Below are positions 36,890 to 49,984 of a stretch of 64,000 nucleotides of DNA, in pieces. How positions within the stretch are numbered: position 1 is the stretch's first letter; every line of letters begins with the position of its first letter. The notes below the pieces were generated by a model. That model was given only the letters and a program-made list of their open reading frames with translations. It ran no database searches and had not been told where the DNA came from. Source of the stretch: Haliclona indistincta. Its lineage: Eukaryota; Porifera; Demospongiae; Haplosclerida; Chalinidae. The DNA lies in NCBI GenBank assembly GCA_964017065.1, contig OZ024787.1, positions 2,064,658 to 2,128,657 on the forward strand, given 5' to 3'. The position numbers and the translations under genes are program-made.

Positions 36890-39800
36890 ATGGCTGGAGA
36901 AAGCTCCCAAACACGTCCCGAGAGCGAGGAGGAGACTAAGAAGGAAGGAGGCGGCAAGTTATCGTTCTTCTTAGCCATATTTGTGCTAGTACTGGCCTTC
37001 GCCGGGAAATACTACATGGTGATGCTAACACGAGGAGACAGCGCGAGTGAGTTCATGCACGACTAGATCAGTTCAGCCACACCTACTATACTACAACAAC
37101 ACACGATTCATGCTGTAGCTGAACATCTCCCTCGTTCTCTCTCTTAGATCAATTTGATCAAGCACATGGAGTACCTACTGTCGAACTAACATCTGATTCT
37201 TCTTATTTGTAAGATATCTGCATGCCGGGGTACAGACTATTCTTATCGTGATCTCCGTTTCTCTACCACTAGAGAGATTGTTGAAAGAAGAGAACCTCTC
37301 TTGCTCACCCAAACAGTAGCTGACCGGTGAGTGGTTTCGACCAATACATATTTATCACCTGTACGTCACCTCATTGTGCGTGTGTGTGTAGCTGTATGCA
37401 TCAATCAGATCTTGTATATAGAACATAGGCTGTGTTACTGACGTGTTGTACATATTTAGTGTATGTACTGACAATACTATTGATGAGCTGCTTGAATGCA
37501 ATTCAGCTCTATGGTTATAGTATCACTCACTCACTCCCTCGCTCACTCACTTACTCCCTCACTCACTCACTCACTCACTCACTCACTCACTCACTCCCTC
37601 ACTCACTCACTCACTCCCTCACTCACTCACTCACTCACTCACTCCCTCACTTACTCCCTCACTCGCTTACTCACTCACTCACTCACTCCCTCACTTACTC
37701 ACTCACTCACTCACTCACTCCCTCACTTACTCACTCACTCACTCACTCCCTCACTCACTCACTCACTCACTCACTCCCTCACTTACTCCCTCACTCGCTT
37801 ACTCACTCACTCACTCCCTCACTCACTCACTCACTCCCTCACTTACTCCCTCACTTACTCACTCACTCACTCACTTACTCCTTCCCTCACTTACTCTCTC
37901 CCTCACTTACTCCCTCACTCACTCACTCACTCACTCACTCACTCACTCACTCACTCACTTACTCCCTCACTCACTCACTCACTCCCTCACTTACTCCCTC
38001 ACTTACTCCCTCGCTTACTCCCCCACTCATTCATTCACTCACTCACTCCCTCACTCATTCACTCACTCACTCACTCACTCACTAACTCACTCACTCACTC
38101 ACTCACTCACTCACCCACTCACTCCCTGTCTTGTATGTAGGTGGAAAGCTCGCAAGACTTTCACTGCTAAATTCCTATCCACTAAACTCCCTCAAGTTAC
38201 AGCATACCGACAGGTTTGTTATATATAAAAGAGAAATATTGCTCCTCTGGTATGTATACTACCACATTGTGCATTACTTAAAAGTTTAGCTATTGTTCAT
38301 TCTTCGATGATTTTGACATGTGTTAAGATATTCTCTCTCCTTGGTGTGTAGGATAACTTGAGAAGCTTCAAGACCTTCCATGACAACAAGCCACTGGAGC
38401 CGCTGGTGATAGAGAGATGGGAGGACTTCAATATACGGCACAGTGTCACTATCCGCAAGCTACTGACATGGGTGGGCCCTTGATTAATATATCTATGTAG
38501 GAGTTGTTTAAAATGATAAGAGTCTTTTAGTAGAGGATTGAAATTATTTAATCGCCACCGCCTAATTTAGTAGCGAGTAATTTTGGTGAAATCTCTTGCA
38601 TCAATGGTTTAGCTATGCATGCCCCATATATAGTAGCCTCGTCCCCAGGCTCTTGGTGCGTGGGAACGAAGCTAGCCCCACAGTAGTAGTATTTACTGTA
38701 GTAGCTCTCTGTAAAGCTCTTCACAATGGACACGTGATATTTTGCCAAGCAACTATTTGTGTTTATCTTGACGACATGCTGTGTGTGATTTTTTTGCTGT
38801 GTGTGATTGTGTTGAATGTGTTTTGTTCAATACTTCAGGACAGACCTCCCATGCCTAATAGAGGACCGTACTACTACTACAGTCAAGATATTCAACAAAT
38901 AAAGTACTGACTCTCTTTCCTCCTCTCCTCCCTCCCTCTCTCTGCCTCTCTCTATCCCTTCCTCGCTCTCTACCACCCTCCCTCCCTCTCCCCTATTCTT
39001 CCCTCTCCCTCTCTCTTCTTATCACTTTCAAATTGATGCTAATCTCAGTCTTCTTTTTCTCTCATATTACTCCTGTTATATTATACTGTAGGTATACTTT
39101 CCCTGAAATATTAACCTATGTTCAACCAATCGATGATTTAATTCTCAGCGAAGAGAATGTCCAGGTCAGTGCGATCAAATGACACAACACACGTATTCAT
39201 TATATCATTATTCATCAGCAAACTACACTATACAATCACTGCTGCTTCTATTGTAAAGTTTAATTATCACAAACACTCAGATTTTTTCTACTTTTTCTTG
39301 TTGCAATTACAACTAAAATGATCCTCCTTCTACTCACCTTTTTCTTTCCTCCCTCTCTCCCACTCCCTCTCTCTCTCTTTCTCCCTCTCTCCCTTCCTCT
39401 CCCCCTCTCTCTCCCTTCTGCCCTCCCTCCCTCTCTTCCTCCCACCCACCCACCCACCCACCCACCCACTTACTCACCCACTCACCCACCCATGCACCTT
39501 TTTCTCCTCCTTGCCTACTAGCAGTAGCTAATAGTTAATCAACGAGCTCTCTTGTTACTTGAGCCCTCGTTGATGCAGGTGTGCTGACCGGTTTAGACCT
39601 GTTTATGTAACAATCTGCTTCATTTAACCCCATAACTATGGTATTTTTGGGTCATTGGTACTCAACACTAGACCTCGTTATACTTCACAAATTAGCCGCG
39701 AAATTTATTTCGTGGAAAATGGATTTGGTGTGTCTATAATGAACACATGAAACGGCACAAAACTAGACTAGACAATGGATTTGGATTTGGGGGGGCCTAT

Positions 39801-40171
39801 TGGATTTAGATCACCAGATGTATTTGAACATTCTAAGCGGGTAGCTCAAAAGAGTCTATTTCGGTTTCTAAGGTGATCTAAATCTCATAGACGCCGAGAA
39901 TCTACTATGTTGTACTTATAATTATGAAAGCACTCGGCAGAAATTTTTTGATATTTTTTGTTTGGATTTAGTAACGGCACGAACCCAAAATTATTGTCTT
40001 TTGCTTACTGTAGGTGAACCTGTGGATCGGTCGTGCTGGTCTTGTGACACACACTCACTATGACTCTACCTACAATATATTCGTGCAAATCCAAGGAATA
40101 AAACGATTCACACTATTTCCACCGAACCAGACAATGTACCTCTATCCTTGCCTTCATCCAGTGAGCAGCAG

Positions 40172-40210
<39 letters not shown>

Positions 40211-40274
40211 CTTCTCTCTCTCTCCCTCACTCTCATCCTCCCTCTCTGCCTCTCTCCCTCTCTCTCTCTCTCTT

Positions 40275-40322
<48 letters not shown>

Positions 40323-43300
40323 GGGTTGTCCTCATAGTTTGTCTGGTTCTGTTTTTTGTCTGTTTGTTTTTTGTCAAACAAATTTCTAGTCCTAACTGTT
40401 ATAGTACTCTCTCTCTCTTGCTTGCACACTCCCCCATCTCTTTCTCAATCACTCTGCATGAAATCAAACTGTCAGGAACTCCTACATGTACATTATTTAC
40501 AATAAATTATAAATGCATTCAATCATCCATAGCAATACCTTTAACTATGACAAATATGAAAGTGTAGGACACATTGTAAAACAAGTATCTTAAGTTCGGA
40601 ATGCGCATTGACATGTGTGGAAATGCATTTTTTGTCTCTCCTACAATCCTTTGTGCATTACAGTAACCAGCATAATCTCCCTGTTGTGGTCTGGTCAGCC
40701 TGCTTGGCTGTGCGCTATGCTATATAGAGGTATGCTAATGGTTTGGTCTCTGTCGTTTGTTGCAAGTAACTAGATACTCCAGGTGTTTGTCTCACGGAAT
40801 GCCTCCCAAATATGGTACTCAAATCCATTTAGTGTAATACCTTTGAAGTGCGTCTGTCTCTAGTTTGTTTATCCACTATGTCAGTCTTCGTCACAGCCTG
40901 CTCTGTTTACTGACAAATGATGAGGTTGATACAGCATCGTATCGGACTCAAATCTCTCATAATCGACACTCCCCATAAGTTCAATGTGTGTACACATGAT
41001 ACTCATAATTAATCTAATATGCTTCTAATCATTGTTAATTGTTTATCTAGTAGATAATGCAGACGTGTACTTGGAACTCTTAGGCCTGAATGAGAGTTCA
41101 AGCCTACTTGCCTTTGCAATTCAAGTACCTTGATCCACTCGCTTGACCTATACACACTTGGTCTATTGTCTGGTGATATTTAATACGCCCATAGAGAGGC
41201 GTATTCCAAACAGGCATTGACACTAGTACTGTAGAGCTGTTTTTTTAGCATGTTTGCGAAGAGCAAACTTTCCTGCATTGTGCTTGTTAAAGTCGTGTAG
41301 ATTTAGTCCCACCAAAATTAAGTGAACATTTTTGTGCCGTGGAATACACCAGTCCCCAGTATTCTAGATTTGGTGGTAAGAGCTAATCACTTATAGAATT
41401 TTGTTGTTGTTAAACTGTATCGGCACTTTCTCTTGCTCTGAGTACATGCTTCACGAACATTTTCATGTTCTATGCGCCAGTGCAGAACTGCTCGACCAAG
41501 CTTGTGAGCGCAATGTTCATGAGTGATGGCTTATGAGAAAACAGTGCCTGTGATGAGTATGATGATATTTTTAAAATGTAAACAGTTTCATCCACGATGA
41601 GCATGTGAGTGCAAAATGTCATTGTGTAGGAATGGTAACATAGTTAAGATTTTAAGTACGAGAAATTAAGCTAAATGGTTTCAGGTGACTTTCCCATCGT
41701 TGAAGATATTTGGCGTAATGTGAAGTGATATGTACAGCTGTATTGCGTTGGTAGACAGTGTGTTTGGTAGTAAAATCTTAACATGCCTGTCCTGCATCGA
41801 TTTGTTTCTGTAATGTAGGAGTTGAGTACCAAACATAGTTCATGTACTACATAGACAACGATCCGACCTAATGAGAAATTGAAGAATGCATTTTTAATGT
41901 TTTAGCATAGATGAGGGAGGGGCTCTAGAATTACATGTAGTGGTGGTACAATCCAGTGATGTAATCAGAGTTAAGGTATTCTGTGTGAGTGCACCAGAGG
42001 TGTCATCAGTTCTGTGTTTGTCAATCAACATGAAGGAACACAAGGTAGAACATTGCTAGAACAAGCGGGCTAGAGTGTTGTTACTTCAGGACTAGGGAAG
42101 CTTGCTGAATAGATAAGTCAAAGTACAAAACTGGTGCTGATAGCGCTTGGTCCAGGGACGCGGAGATGCTATATGGTGCTTGACTTCACTATGGACATCC
42201 ATCCCAAATTGTGTAACCGAGCATGTACCACGCTTCTTTCTATTACTGAATTAGATTTTCTCTGAAATGGATGTTTACAATCACTGCCATCTCCTTATAA
42301 TTTACGCAATAATTATGTTTCCATGGTAACTGTTTCTCTTATACACACAGCATTACGGTCACAGTCAGGTGGACATTCTCCAGCCTAATATGGAGCTCTA
42401 CCCGCACTTCACTGGGTTAGTGTTCTATTGACTATAGTCTATTGTTGCACTGACTGTAATGATGTTTGACCATACCAGTGAGAGTGTGAATAGCATGGAC
42501 TTGTACACTGAGACTATTGGAACCATTAGTTGATTCAATTTTCTCAGTATGTGCGCACATGATCTGTTATCGAGACATCTGCATGAATTATTATCGTGAT
42601 AAAGCAGTATACAATGCTTAATCCTTAGTATTGTATACAACTTATTATTGATATTTTCAAGTGCATATTTTATAATTATTGATGGTAAACTTACATTAAA
42701 AAAACAATAATAGTTTGTTAATGTTAATAGAGTCTGAGCGTGCATTCTTAATGATACATCGGTACGACTGTACGTAGCATTGAATTGTTTCTGCTGAGTT
42801 ACTTTGAAATGCACTGCTCTTTCTGATGTGACTGTGTTATGCTTGCTTAGGTTGACAGCTTACGTTGTTGATGTTGCCCCTGGGAATGTGCTGGTGGTGC
42901 CGCCATATTGGTTCCATCACGTTGAGACACTGAGGGAGAGCGTTTCAATCAACGTTTGGAGCGATGCGCCGGAGTACTCTATCATGAATGACATGTAAGG
43001 ATACATACCATTGTGTACAGCAATTAGTCTCCGATTATTACAATCATGCGTACACATCTGTTTGTTTGTCTGTCTGTTCTCACGATATCAAACTGAGTTA
43101 GTACGACTGATATTTAGCCGCCTCTCAACATAAGAAAGAGTTTAATCATACTTGATGTGTTTGCATGTCTATGGTAACTTGATTACACCTCTCTCAGTGT
43201 ACACTAATCTGGTGTTTATGCTGCTTGGTTGTTCAATTGATCTCTAAACTGTTCTGATTAATCCTTTGCTTTGTACACAGTTATTCTTTGCCTGTTCCAT

Positions 43301-44777
43301 TTGAGGAGGACTGGACTTCAGAAGAGTTGACACAAGCGACTAGAGTTTACATTGAAATGGTACAGTTGGCTGCACAAATCATGCTTGAGTACATAGGCAA
43401 TGAAGAAAGCAGTGTTACACAGTACTGTATGAATGGTCTTGTTTTGAAGTAGACTTTGTACACAATAATTATTATGCAGTACATTATATGCATGTATAAC
43501 CATGAGATTTCTGTCTCCCTGCACTTCAATAAGTGGGAGAGGGTCAGCAGCTAGACTACAGCTTACCATGCACATGTATAGAGTAAGCTAGACCAGGCGG
43601 CTAGATAGCACAATGGAGTTTGATTCTTGTCTAAAACATGGTGTATGGGATTTGCAACATGCATGCAGTGTTTCAATAGAAGGGAAATCTGCTATTGTCG
43701 TTCGTGGTGGGCCTCTTCTATGAGAGATCTGAGGCTGCTGAGACAACTGTCTATTGTCATTATGGAATGCATTACTATGCTATGTGTGTGGAGACAGTGA
43801 TGTTATTGTAAGGCTGGAGCCTGGCTGTCCCTATCCAGTTACAACTGTTTACACTTACACTCCCTCACTGCAAATCACTGTCAGTTGAAAGCACACCATT
43901 ACATTAAACTGGGTCACACCTACTCTGCACGTTCCATCTGGTCAACTGTGTCAACAGTCATGTTACTATTACTACCACTATTGCATCAATGATTACACTT
44001 AACATTGATGCAACAGTGGAATCTCAGTAATGTATTGTGTATTATTCCAGTTGCTCAAAGCAATGGATGTTCCCAGACCTACCACCTTCATCCGATCACT
44101 CGTGTCGCAAGTAAGTAGAGCAAAAAAATTCAAAAATTTAATTTCTTTGATATCGTTTTATCTAGCGTTACCAACCTTTGGTTGCCAGCGGTAACGTGAC
44201 AGTTGACAACACAGTTCTACAGGAAATGAGGGACATCTTTAAGACAACCAACTGGCCTGACAAGGTAATGAATAGCAGTAATCTTAAACAGCTTGTATGA
44301 CACGTGACGACAAATTTGCTGCACCCACCATTCAAAATTCAAATGTCTGTAATTTCACCTGGAAACTCACATGACGGGACGTGAGATTTAATTTTTTACC
44401 AGCTAAGTGACTTCACTCAGTGATTGTGCTGAGCTGTGGTAAACTATTATTGAAAACACTCGCTTTCTGTGACTAATGCGTGTTGATTATGTTTCGGTTC
44501 ATTGGAGCATTTTATGAAAGGAATGGTAACCCAATCCATACTAAAATAATAAGCCTTTTTTAGGAACTCCAGTGAGGCGTTCATTGGAATTTGTGTATCA
44601 AAGTCAACATTACAATAGCAGCTGTGGTGGAGTAATACACTGACAGTGTTTTGCATTTTTGTGAGGGAGAGACGTGTCTTTTTAACTCTAACACAGAGGC
44701 TTGAATACCAGTCTACGCTGAGGAGTGGATTAGAGAGATTGGTCACCAAGTTCAAGACACTGCCAACCAGGTTAGCC

Positions 44778-44861
<84 letters not shown>

Positions 44862-45305
44862 TGAGTTAGTGATAGTGAGAGCTAGAGTGTGTGTGGGTGT
44901 GATAAAAAGCATGAATACTGCTGCTATACGATGTATTGCTCTTCATCCAAGTTAAAAAAAATTTTTTTTTTTTTGCATATATTTAATTTTATTACGTGTC
45001 TATGTAAACACGGCACTGTCTTCTTCTGGTGTTACGTCCAAATTGCATTTTTACTACATTTCAGTTGATACTTGAGCATGTACCCCACACCTGTCGGCTA
45101 TATCAGTGTCATGTGCCCAGTTTGTAGTTGTGTCTGATCTGTGTTTCACACCAGATGTCTCATGTGTCAGACATGTTAACTCCTACTCATTTCACACAGG
45201 GAGATAGTATATATCTGTCTCGGCAACTACATCGAGCATTTGTGTCACAGGACCATCGGACTGAACTCTATCTATCCATTCCTAGCGACGTTCGCCAGTG
45301 TATAG
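36890..45305 (+). CDS. Membrane-anchored JmjC-domain (cupin) Fe(II)/2-oxoglutarate dioxygenase, 15 exons
   Basis: Exons are 36890-37046, 37148-37208, 37273-37326, 38141-38213, 38352-38471, 38839-38903, 39092-39164, 40014-40160, 42351-42415, 42851-42994, 43281-43359, 44051-44110, 44166-44264, 44697-44770 and 45200-45305. All are GT-AG with matching phases, giving 458 aa. An acidic/Lys-rich N-terminus precedes one hydrophobic helix (about 24-45), suggesting a type II anchor. The JmjC fold follows: GRAGLVTHTHYD with metal ligands H216 and D218 (HxD), K231 in QGIKRFTLFPP (2-oxoglutarate side), and PPYWFHHVE with the distal His at 294/295. The layout resembles FIH/TYW5/JMJD-type cupin_8 hydroxylases. 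The C-terminal 160 residues are helical. The substrate is unknown; if the anchor is real, the catalytic domain would face the ER lumen. All three metal ligands are present, so activity is expected. Confidence 0.88.
37517..38126. repeat. (CACT)n / CACTCACTCCCT minisatellite
   Basis: About 610 bp of imperfect CTCA tetramers with periodic CTCC and TTAC variants, filling most of intron 3 of the JmjC gene. Long SLTH-repeat frames here are artefacts. Confidence 0.95.
39340..39500. repeat. CT-rich tract and (CCCA)n in intron 7 of the JmjC gene
   Basis: A pyrimidine-rich stretch followed by (CCCACCCA)n and ACTC variants. Non-coding. Confidence 0.85.
40172..40318. repeat. (CT)n microsatellite in intron 8 of the JmjC gene
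   Basis: Begins a dozen bases after the donor at 40160. The remainder of this 2.2-kb intron (to 42350) has no recognisable feature. Confidence 0.9.
44780..44856. repeat. (GA)n microsatellite in intron 14 of the JmjC gene
   Basis: Starts about 10 bases after the donor at 44770; purine-rich on the sense strand. Confidence 0.9.
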
Positions 45306-45446
45306 TATCTGTAGTAGTCAGCTAGCATTCTCAGCATATAGCAGTTCAGTTCTATATTTATAGTTTATTCAATCTGCCTTCAAGAAATTGTTCAAATTTC
45401 ATTCTCATTTTTCGGTTGATTGTTGAGTACGCGGTAGTGTTGAGCA

Positions 45447-46532
45447 ATGAGTGGTTCTTCCAGCCCTTCTCTCCCACAGATAACAGTAAGTGATTCTGTC
45501 ATCTACAGAAATGTATTGCCTGTACTTGGCTTCCAAAACTGTGATAATTGTTGAGTATTGATTTCTGTTTTGGCTGCCTTTATCACTATAATCAGAGTTT
45601 AGAACAAAACTTAGTGTAAACTGTTTGTTTTTGTTTGGCTTTTACCTAGAATAACCAAATAATCATTTCTAAAACCAGCAGCTGCAAGTGATCTTTTTAA
45701 ATGGTTTTGGTGTTCACTAGTACTGATGTGTAAATTCTAAGAATATACTTTTGCTGAGACAGGGAAAATCTTTAGATAATCCATCACTTTGCCTTTTGGT
45801 TTTTCACTTTGCCTTTTGGTTTTGCTTTAGTTGTTAGTCCACAGTTGAATAACCGTGCTTGCTAATGCTGCTGTGTGTTGTAAACAGTTTGTTGTTGTTC
45901 CCAAGTTACCTGTTGTTTGTGCTTGTGTACAGGTCACTAACCATGATACAGTGTCTAAATGCCTGAATTGGGTCGAGAGGCATATCATGCCGGATGAAAG
46001 TGATGTCATGAGTAGGCTGCACTTAACGCACGACCTGGAGCACGAAGATGAAGACGAGAAATCTTTCAACACTGAGTTTTGGTTCGAGACGAAAAAACAG
46101 CTTTTGACTATTCTAGAGCTTATGGCTGAAGTGCAGAGTGTCAAGTGCTATTGTCAGCGCCCCGACTGCCCGTTTCAAACCAGCAGTGTCATGGACTGCT
46201 CTGTAGCTGTTGTTACTAATGGACACGTGTCTCCTAGGACCTCTCCCAGGACCTCGCCGACTATCTTTCGTAAGGATATAAGCTATGGTGGATTCGAGGC
46301 TATGATGAAGAGCATGAAGAGCGAAGATGTCGTGTACGGGAGTACTTCAGAACTCGATGTCAAAGAAAGGGTGGACCCGTTATCGAAAAGCGATGGGAGC
46401 GTCCAGTTCAGGCGAGGCACGCCAGTTGTGAGAAGAAAACGCATCACGGCACCAAGTGTGTTTGACACGAATCAAATTAGCCAATTGCAGAATCGTGTGG
46501 CAAGGATGCGACTGGCGTCAACAGTGCATTAG
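45447..46532 (+). CDS. Uncharacterised acidic/Ser-rich protein, two exons
   Basis: Exon 1, 45447-45485 (MSGSSSPSLPQIT), ends in GTAAGT at phase 0. Exon 2 begins at 45933 after a CAG acceptor and is open to 46532, giving about 212 aa. Residues 14-90 are predicted helical (LNWVERHIMPDESDVMSRLH, then a DEDEK patch). A CxCxRPDCPF cluster follows, then a basic/Ser-rich tail with SPRTSPRTSP repeats. I do not recognise a family. The start lies only 141 bp after the JmjC stop on the same strand. It could be joined to the frame at 46849-47851 by an intron I cannot place, since no good phase-matched donor/acceptor pair was found. Confidence 0.6.
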
Positions 46533-46848
46533 AGACTCTGACTATATACTTGTGAATAGTGTTACAATAATGTGCTATAATAGCCGACATAGTTCCATTG
46601 TTATAAACAGTTTTGTTAATACATTTCCTGTTAATCTTGTCAGTATTGATTGGGATGATCAAAAATTTGAATCACTCGAGCTGCTTTTGTTGTTGAATTT
46701 TGGCGGCACCAGTGGTGCATGCGGAGGGAGGGGTAATGTGCTAATTGATTCAGGAATCTCCAAGTCAAGTGCTTATCACGTACTTAGTGGAAGGGACGAC
46801 CGTTTTCAGTTAGGTGTCACATTTGCAGAGCACAAACCAACCGCCAAT

Positions 46849-47851
46849 ATGGAGACTCTCGACGCTGGCTACTTCGCTGACAGGAGCTCTGCCGGCTCGC
46901 TCGCGCTCTCACGCAGCAAGTCTGGACACCAGCTACCTCTGCAGCGAGTCAAATCAGGCGCGCCAACAGCAGAACATGTGCACCAGCCCTTGGACATTTC
47001 ACAGTCTCTCTCCTCTGCCCTCGAGTTTGGCGCTCGAAAGAGAAGGAACAGTTTCTCTCACTTGTTCAACCGCCAGCGCGCTTCCTCGGAGCAGTTCACC
47101 AGCTCCACGTTCTCTAGTCTGCAGCAGCAGCGACCGTCAAGCGCTCAGAAACAACATTCAAAGTACCGCTACATTCGACTACCATTCGTTAGCAACAAGG
47201 AGCCAGCAGCCAATCCTGACCTCACTGTGCTGAAACTCGAGGACTCCTTTGCGGATATCAGATTACAGCTAGTGAGTTGTGGAACACACTCGCCGGCTCA
47301 CTTGAAATTAAATATTCCTTTGTTTTCTGCAGGCGAACATGTCGCAGGAGACACAGGACTTCTCCGACCGTGTGCAGACTCTGTCGCGTGCTGTTACGGA
47401 CCTATCCTCCCAACAGGTCACCACGCAGAAGGAAGAGGACCAAGTAGATCCTACCACTCGCTCCAGCCCAGTTGCAGCGGTCAACCGCAGCCAAACTACC
47501 TACTTTAAGTCAAGGAGGCACCGGCAGCAACCTGACCCCAACCACTACTCAGCCAGCACACTACCTCTCCCTCCTATTGAACGAGTTCAGAGCCAGCCAT
47601 CTCCTTTACTAAACAGCTGGAGCTTTCTCCCTGTCGGAAGCCAAAGTACCGATTCCTCAAGTGGATCACAGTCTTCGAGCAGCCAGCTAACCACTTCAGC
47701 TGGCTCCATGTGTGAAGATGGCCCAGGGCTAATACAGTTGGGGCAGCTACCTGACATTAACGTCTTGGTAGTTGAAGACAGTGATTCTTCGAGATCAAGC
47801 GACTGCGATGAATTGAAAGAACAAGACGACGAAGTTTTCAATTTGTACTAG
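46849..47851 (+). CDS. Uncharacterised Ser/Gln-rich protein, two exons
   Basis: Exon 46849-47271 ends CAGCTA before GTGAGT; the next exon starts at 47333 after TGCAG, phase 0, and stops at 47851 (about 313 aa from the Met at 46849). The N-terminal half has basic phosphorylation-like patches (ARKRRNSFSHLFNRQ). The exon junction lies in a predicted coiled coil (LKLEDSFADIRLQ, then ETQDFSDRVQTLSRAV). The C-terminus is Ser-rich then acidic, ending DDEVFNLY. No family is recognised. The frame is open upstream to 46456, so the true start or a joining exon upstream is uncertain. Confidence 0.6.
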
Positions 47852-48513
47852 TCCGCGAATTTTAATATTTATGTATCATATTTATCACTTTTTACACTTT
47901 GTGTGTAAACACTTGACTGGCGCAAATCTGTATCTATGTGAAAAACGATCATTCATGTGCTTAATATTATTTCTCTCTCTCCTCTCTTCTTCATGTGTGC
48001 TGTATCTATTACAAAATATGATTATTGCAGCAGCAACTATTGGCTGTGTTTGAATACCTAGTGCGTTTCTAGGATGACACAGATTCTTGACAGCATTAGC
48101 TAGTACACCACAGAATGCCTACTATTCACTACGATTGCCTTTTGTTGCATACTGTCTCTCCATTCAACCATGCACTACTCATGCGCTGTTACTACGTACG
48201 ACCAGTCCAGATGGTCGGACTGTCACTGACTTTCAATCAACATTGCTTTTCAGTTAGCATAGTACTGAGTCATTGAGACAACCTAGTCAATAGAGTAGGT
48301 CGGTTGACTTGTAGAATTTGAACCAGGGACTTTACGCCTGTTTCAGCTCATGACCTTATGATTAGGCATATCCTTCACAGACAGTGTGATACGCATAATT
48401 GTGTGAATTGTAAGCTTATGTGAACATCCTGTATATGCATATGCTTGCATGCAGTATTGGTCAGTGTTTATCTTAGGAGTATAGACTTGTCGTCTTCTGC
48501 TATTGTGTCACAG
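47852..48513. other. 3' flank and intergenic
   Basis: No exon is supported. A minus-strand T-arm-like string near 48320 was considered and rejected as a tRNA. Confidence 0.4.
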
Positions 48514-49984
48514 CCTCACTTGGAAGGTATACTAACTCTAAAGGAGTCTTTGATGATTACGGTGCTGTTTCATCTATGAGTGAGTACCAGATGTGTGTGT
48601 GTGTTTAAGATCATAACTGACCAAGCACGGTATTTGCACATAATGAATATGATTAGTGATGGTATGCGCTGTGTTGTTGGGTGGAGCGGGTCAACAATTA
48701 GGAGAGTCCGTCTACTAACCATGGTAGTAGCATGTTTGGTGAATGTCTTGACCACATCAGGCACGAGACCATCCGCTTTTATTAACACCCATCGGCAAGC
48801 CGTCTACAGTGATTTGTAGTATTACCGCTCATTTGCAAAAATAAAAGTATTGTCGACGTCAAGAAGTAAATTATTTTATTCACAGATTCTGTAACCATAG
48901 ATTTAATCTATAATTTAACCCATTCAGCACTGGTGTCACGTCTAGGTTTTACAGGTTAATTGCAGAGTTACTTTAGAGTATGTCAGTGGGTACATTAGAA
49001 CTCCAAAAATGCATTTCACACTGCTTTGAGACTAAAGTTTTGCTACGTAAGGTGTAAGGTTCATGTAGTGACCGTTTCAGAAATGAAAAACATCTTTTAA
49101 GAGTAGACCCGTGGAATGAAAAACAGGTAAAATCAATAAATTATTAATTAATTTAGAATCCAAACACCTTTTCTGTGAAATGATGTCACAAATATACAAA
49201 TGAGTACACTAAGAAATCAATCGTATATCAAATGAAAGTTGCCGAGATGTTATCACATTCAAACACCTCTCTCCCAAGGGACCAGATGTTAATATCATGT
49301 TTCCTGGTGGTATTATTGGCTATTCTCTCTTAATACCCAGAGGCAGATTAAATAATAATAACATGTAATGTATGTAGCATTGCAATACAGTGGAATTCCC
49401 CACCGCAGACTCCCCTCACTAATAAGGACATCCACTGTAATGTGCTTGGTTGCAAATGATCACTTAGTATGTTTAACAACCCTGAACTCAGGATATACCT
49501 CTATAATCACGACACTATTGGTGAGTCTCAAGGGTGTCCGGAATAGAGGGCTTCCACTGAAAGGTGCACACCTATGTTTTCTAGCCTCGTATCCAAGAAC
49601 AGGCTCCACCCCTTTCAGCGTATTTTGTTTCGAGAGATTTGAGCCTGCTAGTGTAAATCTCAAAATTTTACATTGTATATTGAAAATTATAAAGGTATTC
49701 ATAACAACTGTCTGGCTTTGAGCATCATTGCATTGCAAGTGTTACTAGGTCAAGTCTCAAACTAGTTGCTATGTCAACGGCTCCAAATTGAATTGTCAGT
49801 TCAAGAAGATTTGGTTACAATTGGCAAGAATCCAGTCTTGTTTGTTAAAACTGACAAAACAGAACACGTATTCTACAGCAATACCAGACGAAAAATAGAC
49901 AGAATTGAGTCAAGAATGAAGGAACTGCATCCTAAAGTGAACGGTCATTTATTAAAGCAAACTCGTGTCTCGATGGTCTCCTAG
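48514..49984 (+). CDS. Possible C-terminal two exons of an unidentified gene
   Basis: Candidate exon 48514-48579 follows a TGTCACAG acceptor and reads SLGRYTNSKGVFDDYGAVSSM, ending before GTGAGT at phase 1. Exon 49800-49984 follows GTCAG, restores that phase and ends in a stop after a Lys/Arg-rich helical stretch (about 60 aa, RRKIDRIESRMKEL). Phase agreement and amino-acid composition support coding, but no upstream exon could be attached. The 1.2-kb intron contains parts of dispersed MITEs. It may belong with the preceding Ser-rich gene by alternative splicing. Confidence 0.35.

Noticed and set aside
37209..37235. A 27-nt intron in the JmjC gene using the acceptor at 37235
   Set aside because: Too short and breaks the reading frame; the acceptor at 37272 after a good pyrimidine tract restores phase with a 64-nt intron.
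37432..38140. Two overlapping frames of more than 210 codons encoding SLTH repeats
   Set aside because: Translation of a CACT-type minisatellite inside intron 3 of the JmjC gene; open because the repeat lacks stop codons.
45200..45325. Alternative last-exon frame of the JmjC gene ending SVVVS at 45325
   Set aside because: Does not match the phase left by exon 14; the phase-matched frame ends at 45305 and has a natural hydrophobic pattern.
45447..47851. Merging the two uncharacterised genes into one
   Set aside because: No consensus donor before the stop at 46532 pairs in phase with an acceptor upstream of 46849; left as two entries, merger not excluded.
48300..48400. tRNA-like T-arm string (CCTGGTTCAAATTC on the minus strand)
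   Set aside because: No matching D-arm or acceptor stem could be folded around it; at best a degenerate tRNA-derived fragment.
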